This document shows, piece by piece, positions 13,723 through 22,221 of a stretch of DNA of 35,305 nt (positions within the stretch are counted from its first letter, which is position 1; each line of letters starts with the position of its first letter). The notes under the pieces are model-generated. The model was not told where the DNA came from. It ran no database searches and saw only the letters and a list, made by a program, of their open reading frames with translations. Origin of the DNA: an uncultured Lachnospiraceae bacterium (GTDB taxonomy: Bacteria > Bacillota > Clostridia > Lachnospirales > Lachnospiraceae). A program made the position numbers and the translations under genes. The stretch covers positions 1-35,305 of the forward strand of contig CAJUID010000033.1 of assembly GCA_910585905.1 (NCBI GenBank), given 5' to 3'.

Positions 13723-15684
13723 ATGGCTCAGAAAGAACAAATGGGATTGATTAGAACAAATGATAATTGTGTGGGATGTAATAAATGCATCAGTGTCTGC
13801 AGTTGTGTTGGCGCAACGATTGCCCAGGAAACGCCAGATGGCAGGAATGTTATCAACGTAGACGGCACAAAATGTATTGGATGCGGTGCCTGTTTTGACG
13901 CTTGTGAGCATGATGCAAGAGAATATATGGATGATACAGAGGTATTTTTTGAGGCATTGCAGAAGGGGGAACGGATTTCTCTTCTTATTGCCCCAGCGTT
14001 TCTTGCAAATTACTCAAGAGAATACGGCAGTGTGCTTGGAGGACTAAAGAAGCTAGGCATAAACCGTATGATTAGTATTTCATTTGGTGCGGATATTACT
14101 ACATGGGCATATTTAAACTACGTTAAGAAAAATAATTTTCAGGGGGGGATTTCGCAACCGTGTCCGGCTGTGGTAGGTTATATTGAGCGATATATTCCAG
14201 AGTTGATTCCGAAATTGTTTCCGGTACAGAGTCCTATGATGTGTGGTGCAATTTATGTAAGAAAAGTGATGGGTGTTACAGATAAGCTTGCATTTATCAG
14301 TCCATGCATTGCCAAGAAAATGGAAATGCAGTCAGTACGTGGCAAGGGCATGATTGCTTATAATGTGACATTTGATCACTTAATGCGATATATAAAGGAA
14401 CACGGAATTAGTGGGCCGTCAGCTAAAGATGAGATTGAATATGGATTAGGTTCAATTTACCCAACACCAGGCGGATTAAAAGAAAATGTATACTGGTTCT
14501 TAGGGGAGGAAGTCTTCATTCGCCAGATGGAAGGGGAGAAACATATGTATCACTATCTGGAGGAAAATAAACAGCGTATCGCCAAGGGAACACTGCCTTA
14601 TTTATTTATTGATGCATTAAACTGCTCTGCGGGATGTCTTTATGGGACTGCGACAGATCGGAAAAAAAGTGATACAGATGATGTATTTATTGAAATGATG
14701 CGTATCCGAGAGGAAAGTAAGAATAATAGGCCAAGCCATACATGGTCTAAAAGGTTGTCGCCAAGGCAGCGCCTAAATAAGTTAAATAAACAATTTTCAA
14801 AGTTAGATTTAAATGATTACCTTTGTACATATACAGATATGTCGAGTGAGTGCGAATATGCGATTCCTAGCCAGAGTGAATTTGAAGCAATTTTTGTTGA
14901 TATGGACAAAAATACTTCTGAATCAAGGGAAATCAATTGCTCCTGCTGTGGTTATGATACTTGTAGGGATATGGCGATTGCGATCCACAATGGATTTAAC
15001 CATAAGGATAATTGTATTTATTATTTAAAGTCTCAGGTTGAGACGGAGAAAGAAAATGCACTTTTGCTGGCTGATAAAGTAAAAGAAGAGAAAAATGTTA
15101 TTTCTGAGCAGAGAGAAAATATTGTAGCTACAGTTGAAGAGATTGACCAAGAATTTGAGGTTATCTTTAAGGCAGTTAGTGAGTTGGCTGATGGGAATAA
15201 TAGCAGTGCGGAAGAGTGTACAGACATATCAAATAGTATGGCGAGTGTCCGGGATTTCTGCCAGCAGTTAAATGGTTCCCTGCAGCAGATTAATGAGTTT
15301 ATTCATGAATTGACACAGAATAATGAGGAGGTTGTTTCTATTGCTTCCCAGACAAACCTTCTTGCGTTAAATGCTTCTATTGAGGCTGCACGTGCTGGGG
15401 AAGCTGGCAAAGGGTTTGCTGTAGTAGCGGATGAAATCAACCAGCTTGCCTCAAATTCCCGTGATACGGCGTCAAAAAGTGGAAAGACACAGGATAAGGT
15501 ATTGGAGGCAATTGAACAGATTTTATCTGATACCGAGCGGCTACTTGAGGTGATTTCAGAAGTAAATGGAAGAACGGAAAATCTTGCAGCTGTGACACAG
15601 GAGATTGCTGCATCAGCGGATATGATTCTGGCATCGGCAGATGAAGTGAAAGGAAGCCTTGGGAATTTGGCAAAGACGGAGTAG
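13723..15684 (+). CDS. [FeFe]-hydrogenase-like sensor fused to a chemoreceptor signalling domain
   Basis: This 653-residue soluble protein has four parts. A two-cluster ferredoxin domain comes first (C16, C19, C22, C26; C51, C54, C57, C61). An [FeFe]-hydrogenase large-subunit domain (about 85-325) has H-cluster-like motifs at C147 (QPCPAVV), C195 (SPCIAKKME) and C301/C305 (LNCSAGC). A 4Fe-4S motif follows (C406, C408, C409, C414, C431; SCCGYDTCRDMA). Last is a methyl-accepting-chemotaxis signalling domain whose tip is SQTNLLALNASIEAARAGEA (542-561). It has no membrane segment. The proton-relay Cys and nearby Met positions of catalytic hydrogenases are replaced (P before C147, S before P194, L for Met near C301), as in sensory hydrogenases. 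It probably senses H2 or redox state and signals to CheA in the cytoplasm. ATG 13723 is preferred over 13705, since GGGAGG lies 8 nt upstream of it. Confidence 0.85.
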   Translation: MAQKEQMGLIRTNDNCVGCNKCISVCSCVGATIAQETPDGRNVINVDGTKCIGCGACFDACEHDAREYMDDTEVFFEALQKGERISLLIAPAFLANYSREYGSVLGGLKKLGINRMISISFGADITTWAYLNYVKKNNFQGGISQPCPAVVGYIERYIPELIPKLFPVQSPMMCGAIYVRKVMGVTDKLAFISPCIAKKMEMQSVRGKGMIAYNVTFDHLMRYIKEHGISGPSAKDEIEYGLGSIYPTPGGLKENVYWFLGEEVFIRQMEGEKHMYHYLEENKQRIAKGTLPYLFIDALNCSAGCLYGTATDRKKSDTDDVFIEMMRIREESKNNRPSHTWSKRLSPRQRLNKLNKQFSKLDLNDYLCTYTDMSSECEYAIPSQSEFEAIFVDMDKNTSESREINCSCCGYDTCRDMAIAIHNGFNHKDNCIYYLKSQVETEKENALLLADKVKEEKNVISEQRENIVATVEEIDQEFEVIFKAVSELADGNNSSAEECTDISNSMASVRDFCQQLNGSLQQINEFIHELTQNNEEVVSIASQTNLLALNASIEAARAGEAGKGFAVVADEINQLASNSRDTASKSGKTQDKVLEAIEQILSDTERLLEVISEVNGRTENLAAVTQEIAASADMILASADEVKGSLGNLAKTE

Positions 15685-15697
15685 ATATGAAAAAATA

Positions 15698-15735
15698 AAG
15701 GGCATGTTTGAGAATAGATTTTCGAACATGCCCTT
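15698..15735. terminator. Bidirectional terminator between the hydrogenase-MCP gene and trkH
   Basis: The arms AAGGGCATGTTTGA (15698-15711) and TCGAACATGCCCTT (15722-15735) pair with one G-T. On the minus strand the stem is followed by TATTTTTTC, a good T-run, so it best serves trkH; on the plus strand only TATAAA follows. Confidence 0.75.
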
Positions 15736-15789
15736 ATAAACTGGTTATTATGAATTTTCTAAGTATAAAATTGAAATAGTATTTTAATT

Positions 15790-17265
15790 TTATGCTTTCT
15801 TTTTCAGTGTTTCTAGACGCTGTACCACAACATCTTTCCAGATAGCGGGATGGAACAGAATTAGTAGTGGAAACAATTCTAATCGTCCAGCAATCATGTC
15901 AAACATTAACACATATTTAGCAAATGGCGAAAAGAACCCAAAATTTTGTGTTGGGCCTACCATATTTAGTCCAGGGCCAATATTATTCAGAGTTGTTGCG
16001 ACAGCCGTAAAATTTGTTGTCAAGTCTTTACCATCAAAAGACACAAAGAAGACAGATAAAGCAAATATCAGAAAAAAAGTAATAAAATACACATTTACAG
16101 AGCGTACAATTTCATGCTCTACCGGTTTTTTGTCAACCTTAATCTTTTTTATGCTCTTAGGATGGATATAAGAGTTTAGTTCTTTCACTACTGTTTTGAT
16201 TAGCAGGATAAAGCGGGAAACTTTAATGCCGCCCCCGGTACTCCCAGCACATGCGCCAATAAACATTAAGGATACCAAAACTGTTTTGCAGGACTGGGAC
16301 CACTGGTCAAAATCTACAGTAGAAAAGCCAGTGCTGGTCATAATTGATACAACCTGAAATGAGGCTTGTGTTAATGCATCTGCGATTCCAGATGCGGTAT
16401 CCAGGATGTTAAAAAAGATAAAGGCAGAAGCTGCTACCAGGATTATGAGATAATATCTGACCTCCTCAGATTCAAATGCCCTCTTAAAGTTACGGTATAT
16501 AATATAATAATACGTATTAAAACTAACACCAAATAACAGCATAAAGATAGTGGTTATCCATTGGATATAGGTTGAATAACCCGCAAGGCTATTATTTTTA
16601 ATACCAAATCCACCGGTTCCTGCAGTGGCAAATGTAGTATTAATGGCATCAAAGAGCGGCATTTTCCCAAGTAAGAGGAAAATAAGCTGCAAGATAGACA
16701 ATCCTATATAAATAAGATATAGGATTCTGGCAGTATATTTTACCTTTGGAACTAGTTTGCCAACAGAGGCTCCAGTGCTTTCTGCGCGCATTAGGTTTAT
16801 ATGGGAGCCGCCGCTCATTGGAATGATAGCAAGCAGGAAGACAAGTACCCCCATGCCGCCAATCCAGTGAGTAAAACTACGCCAGAAAATGGAACAGTGT
16901 GTCAGAGCCTCTACATCACTTAGGAGGCTGCTGCCTGTTGTTGTAAAGCCAGAAACAGTCTCAAAGAGTGCATCTGTAAAGCTTGGAATTTCTTTTGTGA
17001 AATAAAATGGAAGGCAGCCAAAAAAACTTAAAACAATCCAGCTAAGAGAGGTGGCAACACAGCCTTCCTTAAGATAGAAGACAAAGCTTATAGGTTTTTT
17101 AAGAGTTGTCAGGATACCCAGAATAAGACAGACAATTGCAGTACCCAGATAATAAACTCCCTCCATTTCTTGGTAGATTAGGGCTACAATGCAGGGGAAT
17201 AACAGCATAATTCCTTCAATTTTTAATATGTACCCTAAAATATAACGAATAATAGAACTGTTCAT
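15790..17265 (-). CDS. trkH: TrkH-type potassium uptake transmembrane subunit
   Basis: This 491-residue membrane protein forms the K+ path of a Trk/Ktr uptake system. It shows the fourfold repeat of pore loops, each with a filter glycine: TTTG (108-111), ATAGTGG (213-219), MTSTG (309-313) and NNIG (427-430). Other family marks are HWIGGMGV (133-140) and GACAGSTGGGIKVSR (337-351). About ten hydrophobic segments are visible. The start follows the trkA stop by 4 nt on the minus strand, with AGGTGA in that overlap region as ribosome-binding site, so the two are one operon. The length is normal. Activity would be gated by the TrkA ring with nucleotide binding. Confidence 0.95.
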   Translation of the reverse strand: MNSSIIRYILGYILKIEGIMLLFPCIVALIYQEMEGVYYLGTAIVCLILGILTTLKKPISFVFYLKEGCVATSLSWIVLSFFGCLPFYFTKEIPSFTDALFETVSGFTTTGSSLLSDVEALTHCSIFWRSFTHWIGGMGVLVFLLAIIPMSGGSHINLMRAESTGASVGKLVPKVKYTARILYLIYIGLSILQLIFLLLGKMPLFDAINTTFATAGTGGFGIKNNSLAGYSTYIQWITTIFMLLFGVSFNTYYYIIYRNFKRAFESEEVRYYLIILVAASAFIFFNILDTASGIADALTQASFQVVSIMTSTGFSTVDFDQWSQSCKTVLVSLMFIGACAGSTGGGIKVSRFILLIKTVVKELNSYIHPKSIKKIKVDKKPVEHEIVRSVNVYFITFFLIFALSVFFVSFDGKDLTTNFTAVATTLNNIGPGLNMVGPTQNFGFFSPFAKYVLMFDMIAGRLELFPLLILFHPAIWKDVVVQRLETLKKKA

Positions 17266-17269
17266 GATG

Positions 17270-18667
17270 TCACCTCAAAATATCTTGTATATCGTTAAAT
17301 CCAGTATGTGTTGTCACAATCATAACCGTATCCCCTGCCTTGATGCAGTCCTTTCCGCTAGGGATAATGATGGAACCACCTCTGTTGATAAATGAAATCA
17401 GCAGGTTCTTTTTTAAGGAGAGATCCATCAATGGGATATTCGTAACATCAGAATCCTCATTCACACGGAACTCAATTGCTTCTGCTTTAGAATCAAACAT
17501 GTGATATAGTGTCTCAACATTGCTGTTCATGGATGCTTTTTTTGCACGCACATAGGCTATGATTGCTTCAGAAGTAATATACCGAGGATAAATTACGCTG
17601 CCAAGATCCAGGCCGCTAATCACATTTTTGAAATTTATTCGGTTAATTTTTGTTACTACTTTAGCATTCGATACCTGGCGGGCAAAAAGGGTAAGCAGGA
17701 TATTCTCTTCATCAATACCAGTAAGCGGTACAAAGGATTCTGTATAAGTAATTCCTTCTTCCTTTAAAACTTCTTGATCGGTTCCATCACCATTAATAAT
17801 AATGGCTTTTGGAAGGAGGATACTTAGCTCTTCACAGCGTGCCTTATTGCTCTCAATTATCTTCACAGAAATTCCCATATGTAAAAGCTGTTCCGCAAGA
17901 TAATAAGAAGCTTTTCCGCCGCCAATAATCATAGTGTCTTTCACCCTGTTTGTCTGGAAACCAATATGCTCCAGAAATGCTTTGGCCGCTTTTCTGGTAG
18001 CTACAAATGAAATAATATCGCCTTTTTCTAGCTTAAAATTACCATCTGGAATATAAACTTCACCATTGCGCTCAATCGCACAAATTAAGATATTTGCAAT
18101 GCCGCTTCTGCCAAATTGTGCAATGGAAATCCCATCTAATTCATTTCCCTCGGGAATTTTGAACTTAATCAGTTCTGCTTGTCCATGTGCAAATGAATTT
18201 ACCTCTAAAGCAGTAGGAAGATAGAGAATATGGGCGACTTCCTTTGCTGCCTCTAATTCTGGATTGATAATTAAGGCGAGCCCAAGTTTTTCACGAAGAT
18301 AGCTGCTTTCCTTGCTGTAATCAGGGGTACGCACTCTGGCAATGGCTGAGCATTCCGTAACACGCTTTGCAATGGTGCAGCATAACAAATTTAGTTCATC
18401 TGAACCAGTAACGGCAATAATCAGATCAGAGTTGTCAATTCCAGCTTCCATCTGGACGCTGTAGCTGGCTCCGTTGCCAACCAATCCCATAATGTCATAT
18501 TGATTTGTGATTTCCTGTATTTTTTTTGCATTTTGGTCGATAATAGTGATATCATGCCCCTCTTTGGTAAGCTGTTCTATTAATGTAGAACCAACTTTGC
18601 CGCAGCCAACAATAATAATATTTAATCCCTGTTTTGCCTTTTCAGGGGATTTTTTTACTCCAAACAT
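17270..18667 (-). CDS. trkA: TrkA-type K+ channel regulatory subunit
   Basis: This 465-residue cytoplasmic protein has the duplicated RCK/TrkA layout: N-domain with GCGKVG (21-26) and D44 for NAD(H) binding, first TrkA-C domain (about 140-228), second N-domain with GGGKAS (249-254, last Gly replaced) and E272, and a second TrkA-C domain (about 380-465). It controls the TrkH channel encoded 4 nt downstream. GGGAGGAG lies 7 nt before the ATG. The second nucleotide site departs from GxGxxG and may not bind NAD, which is common in duplicated TrkA proteins. No ydaO-type c-di-AMP riboswitch was recognised in the 280 bp upstream. A TTGACC-like -35 (18760-18765, minus) has no good -10. Confidence 0.95.
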   Translation of the reverse strand: MFGVKKSPEKAKQGLNIIIVGCGKVGSTLIEQLTKEGHDITIIDQNAKKIQEITNQYDIMGLVGNGASYSVQMEAGIDNSDLIIAVTGSDELNLLCCTIAKRVTECSAIARVRTPDYSKESSYLREKLGLALIINPELEAAKEVAHILYLPTALEVNSFAHGQAELIKFKIPEGNELDGISIAQFGRSGIANILICAIERNGEVYIPDGNFKLEKGDIISFVATRKAAKAFLEHIGFQTNRVKDTMIIGGGKASYYLAEQLLHMGISVKIIESNKARCEELSILLPKAIIINGDGTDQEVLKEEGITYTESFVPLTGIDEENILLTLFARQVSNAKVVTKINRINFKNVISGLDLGSVIYPRYITSEAIIAYVRAKKASMNSNVETLYHMFDSKAEAIEFRVNEDSDVTNIPLMDLSLKKNLLISFINRGGSIIIPSGKDCIKAGDTVMIVTTHTGFNDIQDILR

Positions 18668-18888
18668 TTTGTTTCTCCTCCCAAGGTTCGTTCCCGATAT
18701 AGAATAAATACGGGATGTAAGGTTTTATATTTTTAGGCTTACGATAACCTTAACTTTTTGGTCAAATAGATATTCTTTTAGCTTCGATATATCAATTACT
18801 AGTGTACCATGTAGCATACAAAAAAGCAGTATAAAAATATCATAAAATTTCTGATTTTTTGGTGATTCTGCATGATAACAAGAAAACC

Positions 18889-18917
18889 GCATAAATTTCT
18901 TAGAATCCTCATACTAT
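18889..18917 (+). promoter_or_regulatory. Sigma-E-type promoter of spoIIID
   Basis: GCATAAA (18889-18895) and CATACTAT (18910-18917) are separated by 14 bp. They match the sigma-E consensus (-10 CATACANT and an ATA-rich -35). The start codon is 33 bp downstream. In Bacillus spoIIID is under sigma-E, so this is expected. Confidence 0.6.
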
Positions 18918-18949
18918 GAAATAAACAAGTCGTTTCAGGGGGAGGAAGC

Positions 18950-19201
18950 TTGAAAGAGTATATTGAGGAAAGAGCGGTGGAAGCTGCCAGATATATTGTC
19001 GAGCGCAAGGCCACGGTCCGGCAGGCGGCAAAAGAGTTAGGCATTAGCAAGAGCACGGTACATAAAGATATTACAGAACGCCTATTGGGAATTAACCCCG
19101 CTCTTGCAGCACAGGCAAGGCAGGTGCTGGATGTCAATAAATCAGAGCGCCATATCCGGGGAGGAATGGCAACAAAAGAAAAATATCTGCACCGCCAATA
19201 G
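18950..19201 (+). CDS. spoIIID: SpoIIID, mother-cell sporulation regulator
   Basis: This 83-residue protein matches SpoIIID along its length: MKEYIEERAVEAARYIVE, the helix-turn-helix TVRQAAKELGISKSTVHKDI (22-41), and a basic C-terminus. SpoIIID acts in the mother cell after sigma-E and switches on and off genes leading to sigma-K and spore coat. The start is TTG at 18950, with GGGGGAGG (18938-18945) 4 nt before it; no in-frame ATG lies near. TTG starts and a sigma-E-like promoter fit a tightly timed gene. It shows that the organism, or its recent ancestor, forms spores. Confidence 0.96.
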   Translation: MKEYIEERAVEAARYIVERKATVRQAAKELGISKSTVHKDITERLLGINPALAAQARQVLDVNKSERHIRGGMATKEKYLHRQ

Positions 19202-19267
19202 GCGATGCAGATTATGTTATAGAAGAATATAGCGGCATAAATTCCTGAAACAAAGTAATGTGCCGGG

Positions 19268-19297
19268 GCGTGTCTGGAAATTCAGGCGCGCTTTTTT
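19268..19297 (+). terminator. Terminator after spoIIID
   Basis: GCGTGTCTG (19268-19276) and CAGGCGCGC (19283-19291) form a stem with two G-T pairs, followed by six T. Confidence 0.8.
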
Positions 19298-19325
19298 CAT
19301 AATATTTATAAATGACTATAAGGAA

Positions 19326-21773
19326 TTATTCCTCTTTTTCAGCTTCATTTAGATTCTGGATTACCTGCTGGATGTCATCATATGAGAAAAGTCCATTATC
19401 AAAAGATATAATGGAATGTAGAGGTGTCCAGCCAAAATAGCATTTTAATTGTTTTAGTTCCTCTTCAAAGTCTGTTTTTCCTGCCTGCTCAACATTAAAA
19501 CGGGCAAGTGTTTCTAGAATATTACTCTGGATTTCAGGTTTCTTAGCAAAGAGATCAACATCCTGAAATGTTGTAGCATCCCACGCGTGGAACGGAAGCC
19601 TTTTTGTGCCGTTTACTTGAAGAGGGGCAGCCAGGCGGATATCACGTGAAGAGGCGCCAATTAAAATATGAAATAAACCGCTTTCCACAAACCAGTCGCC
19701 AGCTGTTTCATTATAATAAGCAAAGGAACGGTAATTTAATGTAAATGTCACAGTCTTGGTTTCGCCAGGCTGCAGTGAGACTTTTGCAAATTCTTTTAGT
19801 TCTTTTTCTGGTCGGTTTTCAATGCCGATAAAGTTTTTGACATAAAGTTCTACAATTTCTTTTCCAGCAGTTTTTCCGGTATTTGTAATATCTACAGAAA
19901 CAGTAATGGTATCTGTATCTAGAACTGTTGCTGCAGGTTCCGCATCGTGTTCTGAGATGGCATCTGCTGAGAGATTTCCCGCTGGGCAGCTCCCAAATGG
20001 GGCAGAGCGGACAAATGCATCTTCACATAACTTGCCATTTATCTTTAAATTACTATATTCAAATGTTGTATAACTTAAGCCATAGCCAAATGGGAACAGC
20101 ACATTCATTTTCTTTTTATCATAGTAGCGGTAGCCGATAAACACGCCCTCACTGTAAGATACCTCATAACGTTTTCCAGGAAAATTGAGGAATGAAGGAT
20201 TGTCTTCAAGCTGGAGAGGGAAACTCTCGGCAAGTTTTCCAGATGGGTTTGTACGTCCGGTCAGCAAATCGGCTGCTGCGCCGCCGCTTGCCTGCCCAGC
20301 GAGATACATTTCGAGTACGGCATTTACTCTGTCAAGCCACGGCATGCAGATTGGGGAACCATTGTGCAGGACAACCACAACATTTTTCTGGACATCGCAG
20401 ATGGCATTAATCAAATGGTTTTGGCAGTCTGGCATATTTAGATGGGTACGGTCATAGCCCTCGCTCTCGAACTCGTCTGGCAGCCCGGCAAATATCACAC
20501 AAACATCGGCATTTTTTGCCAGTTCAACGGCCTCGGTTTCCAGTGTATCATCAATTTTATCTTCCTTCGTGCCATATCCAGCAGCGTAGGAAATTTCATA
20601 GCGAAGCGGTGTTTCCATCCGGCAAGCGCCATTTTCGCAGATATGTTCACCGGGCATTTCGTTAATTTCGGCAAATGCTTCTAAAGCGGATGTAATCTGG
20701 CTACAGTTAATATGGCTGGAGCCGCCGCCCTGTATGCGTGGGTTCTTTGCAAATTCTCCAATAATGGCAACTTTCTGTCCTGAAATCAGTGGGAGAACGC
20801 CATCATTTTTAAGAAGGACAGCAGATTCGGAAGCAGTTTTTCTTGCCAGCGCGTGATGTGCTTCCTTATCATAAGAAGGACGGGTGTCCGGTTTGTGTTG
20901 TATGTATTTTTTTACCAGGTTCAGGACACGCAGAACAGATTTGTCCAAAATGCTTTCATCAAGTGTGCCATCTTTAACGGCAGCCACAATCTGCCGATCT
21001 GTTTCCCCGTGGCTGCTAGGCATTTCGAGATCAAGGCCGGCTTTTAATGCAGGAATCCTTTTGTTCATAGCACCCCAGTCGGTCATAACAAGTCCATCAA
21101 AGCCCCATTCTTCGCGTAGGACATCATTTAAAAGCCATTTGTTCTCACAAGAATAGACACCATTAATTCGGTTATAGCTGCACATAATTGTCCATGGTTT
21201 AGCTTCTTTTACTGCCTTTTCAAAGGCGGCCAGATAAATTTCTCGGAGAGTGCGCTCATCGGCTTGCACATCAATGCTCATGCGGCGCCATTCCTGGTTA
21301 TTTGCAGCAAAATGTTTCAGGCTGGTGCCGACATTCCGTTTCTGAATGCCTTGAATCAGGGATGCAGCCAGTTCTCCGGCAAGATAAGGGTCTTCTGAGA
21401 AATATTCAAAATTCCTGCCGCACAGCGGAGAACGTTTCATATTAATTCCAGGTCCCAGGAGAACCGCAACGCCTTCTGCAACACATTCTTCGCCAAGGGC
21501 GTCCCCTACTGTGTGGAGCAGTTCTTTATCAAAAGAACATGCCATAGCGGAAGCGGTTGGAAAACAGATTGCCTTAATGCTTTCATTTGCGCCAAGATGA
21601 TCGGCCTCTTCATCTTGCTTGCGCAGTCCGTGTGGGCCATCTGATACCATGATATCTGGCAGGCCAAGTTCCTCATAGGCTGCAGTATGCCAAAAATCTA
21701 CTCCAGAACACAGATTTGCCTTCTGCTCCAGAGTCATTTTTGATAGAATCTCCTTTACATTTAGTTCTTTCAT
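19326..21773 (-). CDS. Glycoside hydrolase family 3 beta-glucosidase
   Basis: This 815-residue enzyme belongs to GH3 and should cleave beta-linked glucose or xylose from oligosaccharides. The N-terminal barrel holds VSDGPHGLR (43-51), KHFAANNQE (153-161) and the nucleophile D232 in VMTDWGA; the second domain holds AVLLKNDGVLPL, GGGSSH and CVIFAGLPDEFESEGYDR. A fibronectin type III-like C-terminal domain has TVTFTLNYRSFAYY. A last segment of about 80 residues after the Fn3-like domain (FHAWDATTFQDVDLF onward) is common in clostridial members. It lacks a signal peptide, so it is intracellular and depends on imported oligosaccharides; no transporter is adjacent. AAGGTAG lies about 5 nt before the start. 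It has a long, structured leader on the minus strand. Confidence 0.95.
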   Translation of the reverse strand: MKELNVKEILSKMTLEQKANLCSGVDFWHTAAYEELGLPDIMVSDGPHGLRKQDEEADHLGANESIKAICFPTASAMACSFDKELLHTVGDALGEECVAEGVAVLLGPGINMKRSPLCGRNFEYFSEDPYLAGELAASLIQGIQKRNVGTSLKHFAANNQEWRRMSIDVQADERTLREIYLAAFEKAVKEAKPWTIMCSYNRINGVYSCENKWLLNDVLREEWGFDGLVMTDWGAMNKRIPALKAGLDLEMPSSHGETDRQIVAAVKDGTLDESILDKSVLRVLNLVKKYIQHKPDTRPSYDKEAHHALARKTASESAVLLKNDGVLPLISGQKVAIIGEFAKNPRIQGGGSSHINCSQITSALEAFAEINEMPGEHICENGACRMETPLRYEISYAAGYGTKEDKIDDTLETEAVELAKNADVCVIFAGLPDEFESEGYDRTHLNMPDCQNHLINAICDVQKNVVVVLHNGSPICMPWLDRVNAVLEMYLAGQASGGAAADLLTGRTNPSGKLAESFPLQLEDNPSFLNFPGKRYEVSYSEGVFIGYRYYDKKKMNVLFPFGYGLSYTTFEYSNLKINGKLCEDAFVRSAPFGSCPAGNLSADAISEHDAEPAATVLDTDTITVSVDITNTGKTAGKEIVELYVKNFIGIENRPEKELKEFAKVSLQPGETKTVTFTLNYRSFAYYNETAGDWFVESGLFHILIGASSRDIRLAAPLQVNGTKRLPFHAWDATTFQDVDLFAKKPEIQSNILETLARFNVEQAGKTDFEEELKQLKCYFGWTPLHSIISFDNGLFSYDDIQQVIQNLNEAEKEE

Positions 21774-21886
21774 GTATCTACCTTCTTTCTATAATATTTG
21801 TTTATTGTAAATAGAGCGCATTGTCGGTGCAGACAGGATTTCCTGCTGGCAGACAATACGGTTACAGTAATTCCCCAGATAAAGCA

Positions 21887-21913
21887 AAAAAAGAGGAATG
21901 CAAGTGCATTCCT
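21887..21913 (-). terminator. Minus-strand terminator-like hairpin in the GH3 leader
   Basis: AGGAATGCA (21894-21902) and TGCATTCCT (21905-21913) have a 2-nt loop, and on the minus strand are followed by C and seven T (21886-21892). It is 113 bp upstream of the GH3 start on that strand, so it would stop a transcript before GH3 unless antitermination occurs. Confidence 0.65.
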
Positions 21914-21918
21914 AACAT

Positions 21919-21957
21919 AAAAAGTACACTACCAGCGCTAGAGCGTTCTGTTGGTAG
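21919..21957 (-). terminator. Second minus-strand terminator-like hairpin in the GH3 leader
   Basis: CTACCA (21929-21934) and TGGTAG (21952-21957), with an inner CGCT/AGCG, are followed on the minus strand by TGTACTTTTT. It is weaker than the hairpin at 21894-21913, which it precedes on the transcript. Confidence 0.45.
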
Positions 21958-21994
21958 CCATCACATTATGGCGAAGTTTCCTATAAGTAAAAAA

Positions 21995-22040
21995 AGTGCT
22001 TGACATCTTATATATTTGATAGTAAGATGAAAAATGCACT
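21995..22040. promoter_or_regulatory. Dyad spanning the rpoB promoter
   Basis: AGTGC (21995-21999) pairs with GCACT (22036-22040), and CATCTTA (22004-22010) pairs with TAAGATG (22023-22029). The -35 and -10 of the rpoB promoter lie within. On the minus strand the structure is followed by TTTTTT and also looks like a terminator with internal loops. Confidence 0.55.
22000..22028 (+). promoter_or_regulatory. rpoBC promoter
   Basis: TTGACA (22000-22005, perfect -35) and TAAGAT (22023-22028) are 17 bp apart. A start near 22035 gives a leader of about 185 nt before rpoB. Confidence 0.7.
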
Positions 22041-22062
22041 ATTGTGGCTGACTATACTATTT

Positions 22063-22096
22063 AATCTTATGCACCTTAGAATTATAACATAAGATT
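22063..22096 (+). other. Hairpin in the rpoB leader
   Basis: AATCTTATG (22063-22071) and CATAAGATT (22088-22096) form a perfect 9-bp stem with a 16-nt loop. It overlaps the minus-strand -10. No T-run follows on the plus strand. Its role is unknown. Confidence 0.5.
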
Positions 22097-22109
22097 CACC
22101 AGTTGAAAA
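22081..22109 (-). promoter_or_regulatory. Minus-strand promoter inside the rpoB leader
   Basis: On the minus strand TTTTCA (22104-22109) and TATAAT (22081-22086) are 17 bp apart; the -10 is perfect. Transcription would run across the rpoB promoter toward GH3, meeting the terminator-like hairpins at 21995-22040, 21919-21957 and 21887-21913. Confidence 0.5.
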
Positions 22110-22221
22110 GACTTTCTTTGTGATTGGATAATGATAGTAATAATTTTGTTATTATTTCGTTGTGAATGGTAACATGATTTCACCGCAAGAGTACTCTATA
22201 AAAATAAGGAGTGAAACATCA

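Noticed and set aside
18668..18949. c-di-AMP (ydaO) riboswitch upstream of trkA
   Set aside because: Such riboswitches often precede K+ transport genes, but I see no long structured leader or ydaO-type conserved blocks, only a small CCCG/CGGG hairpin.
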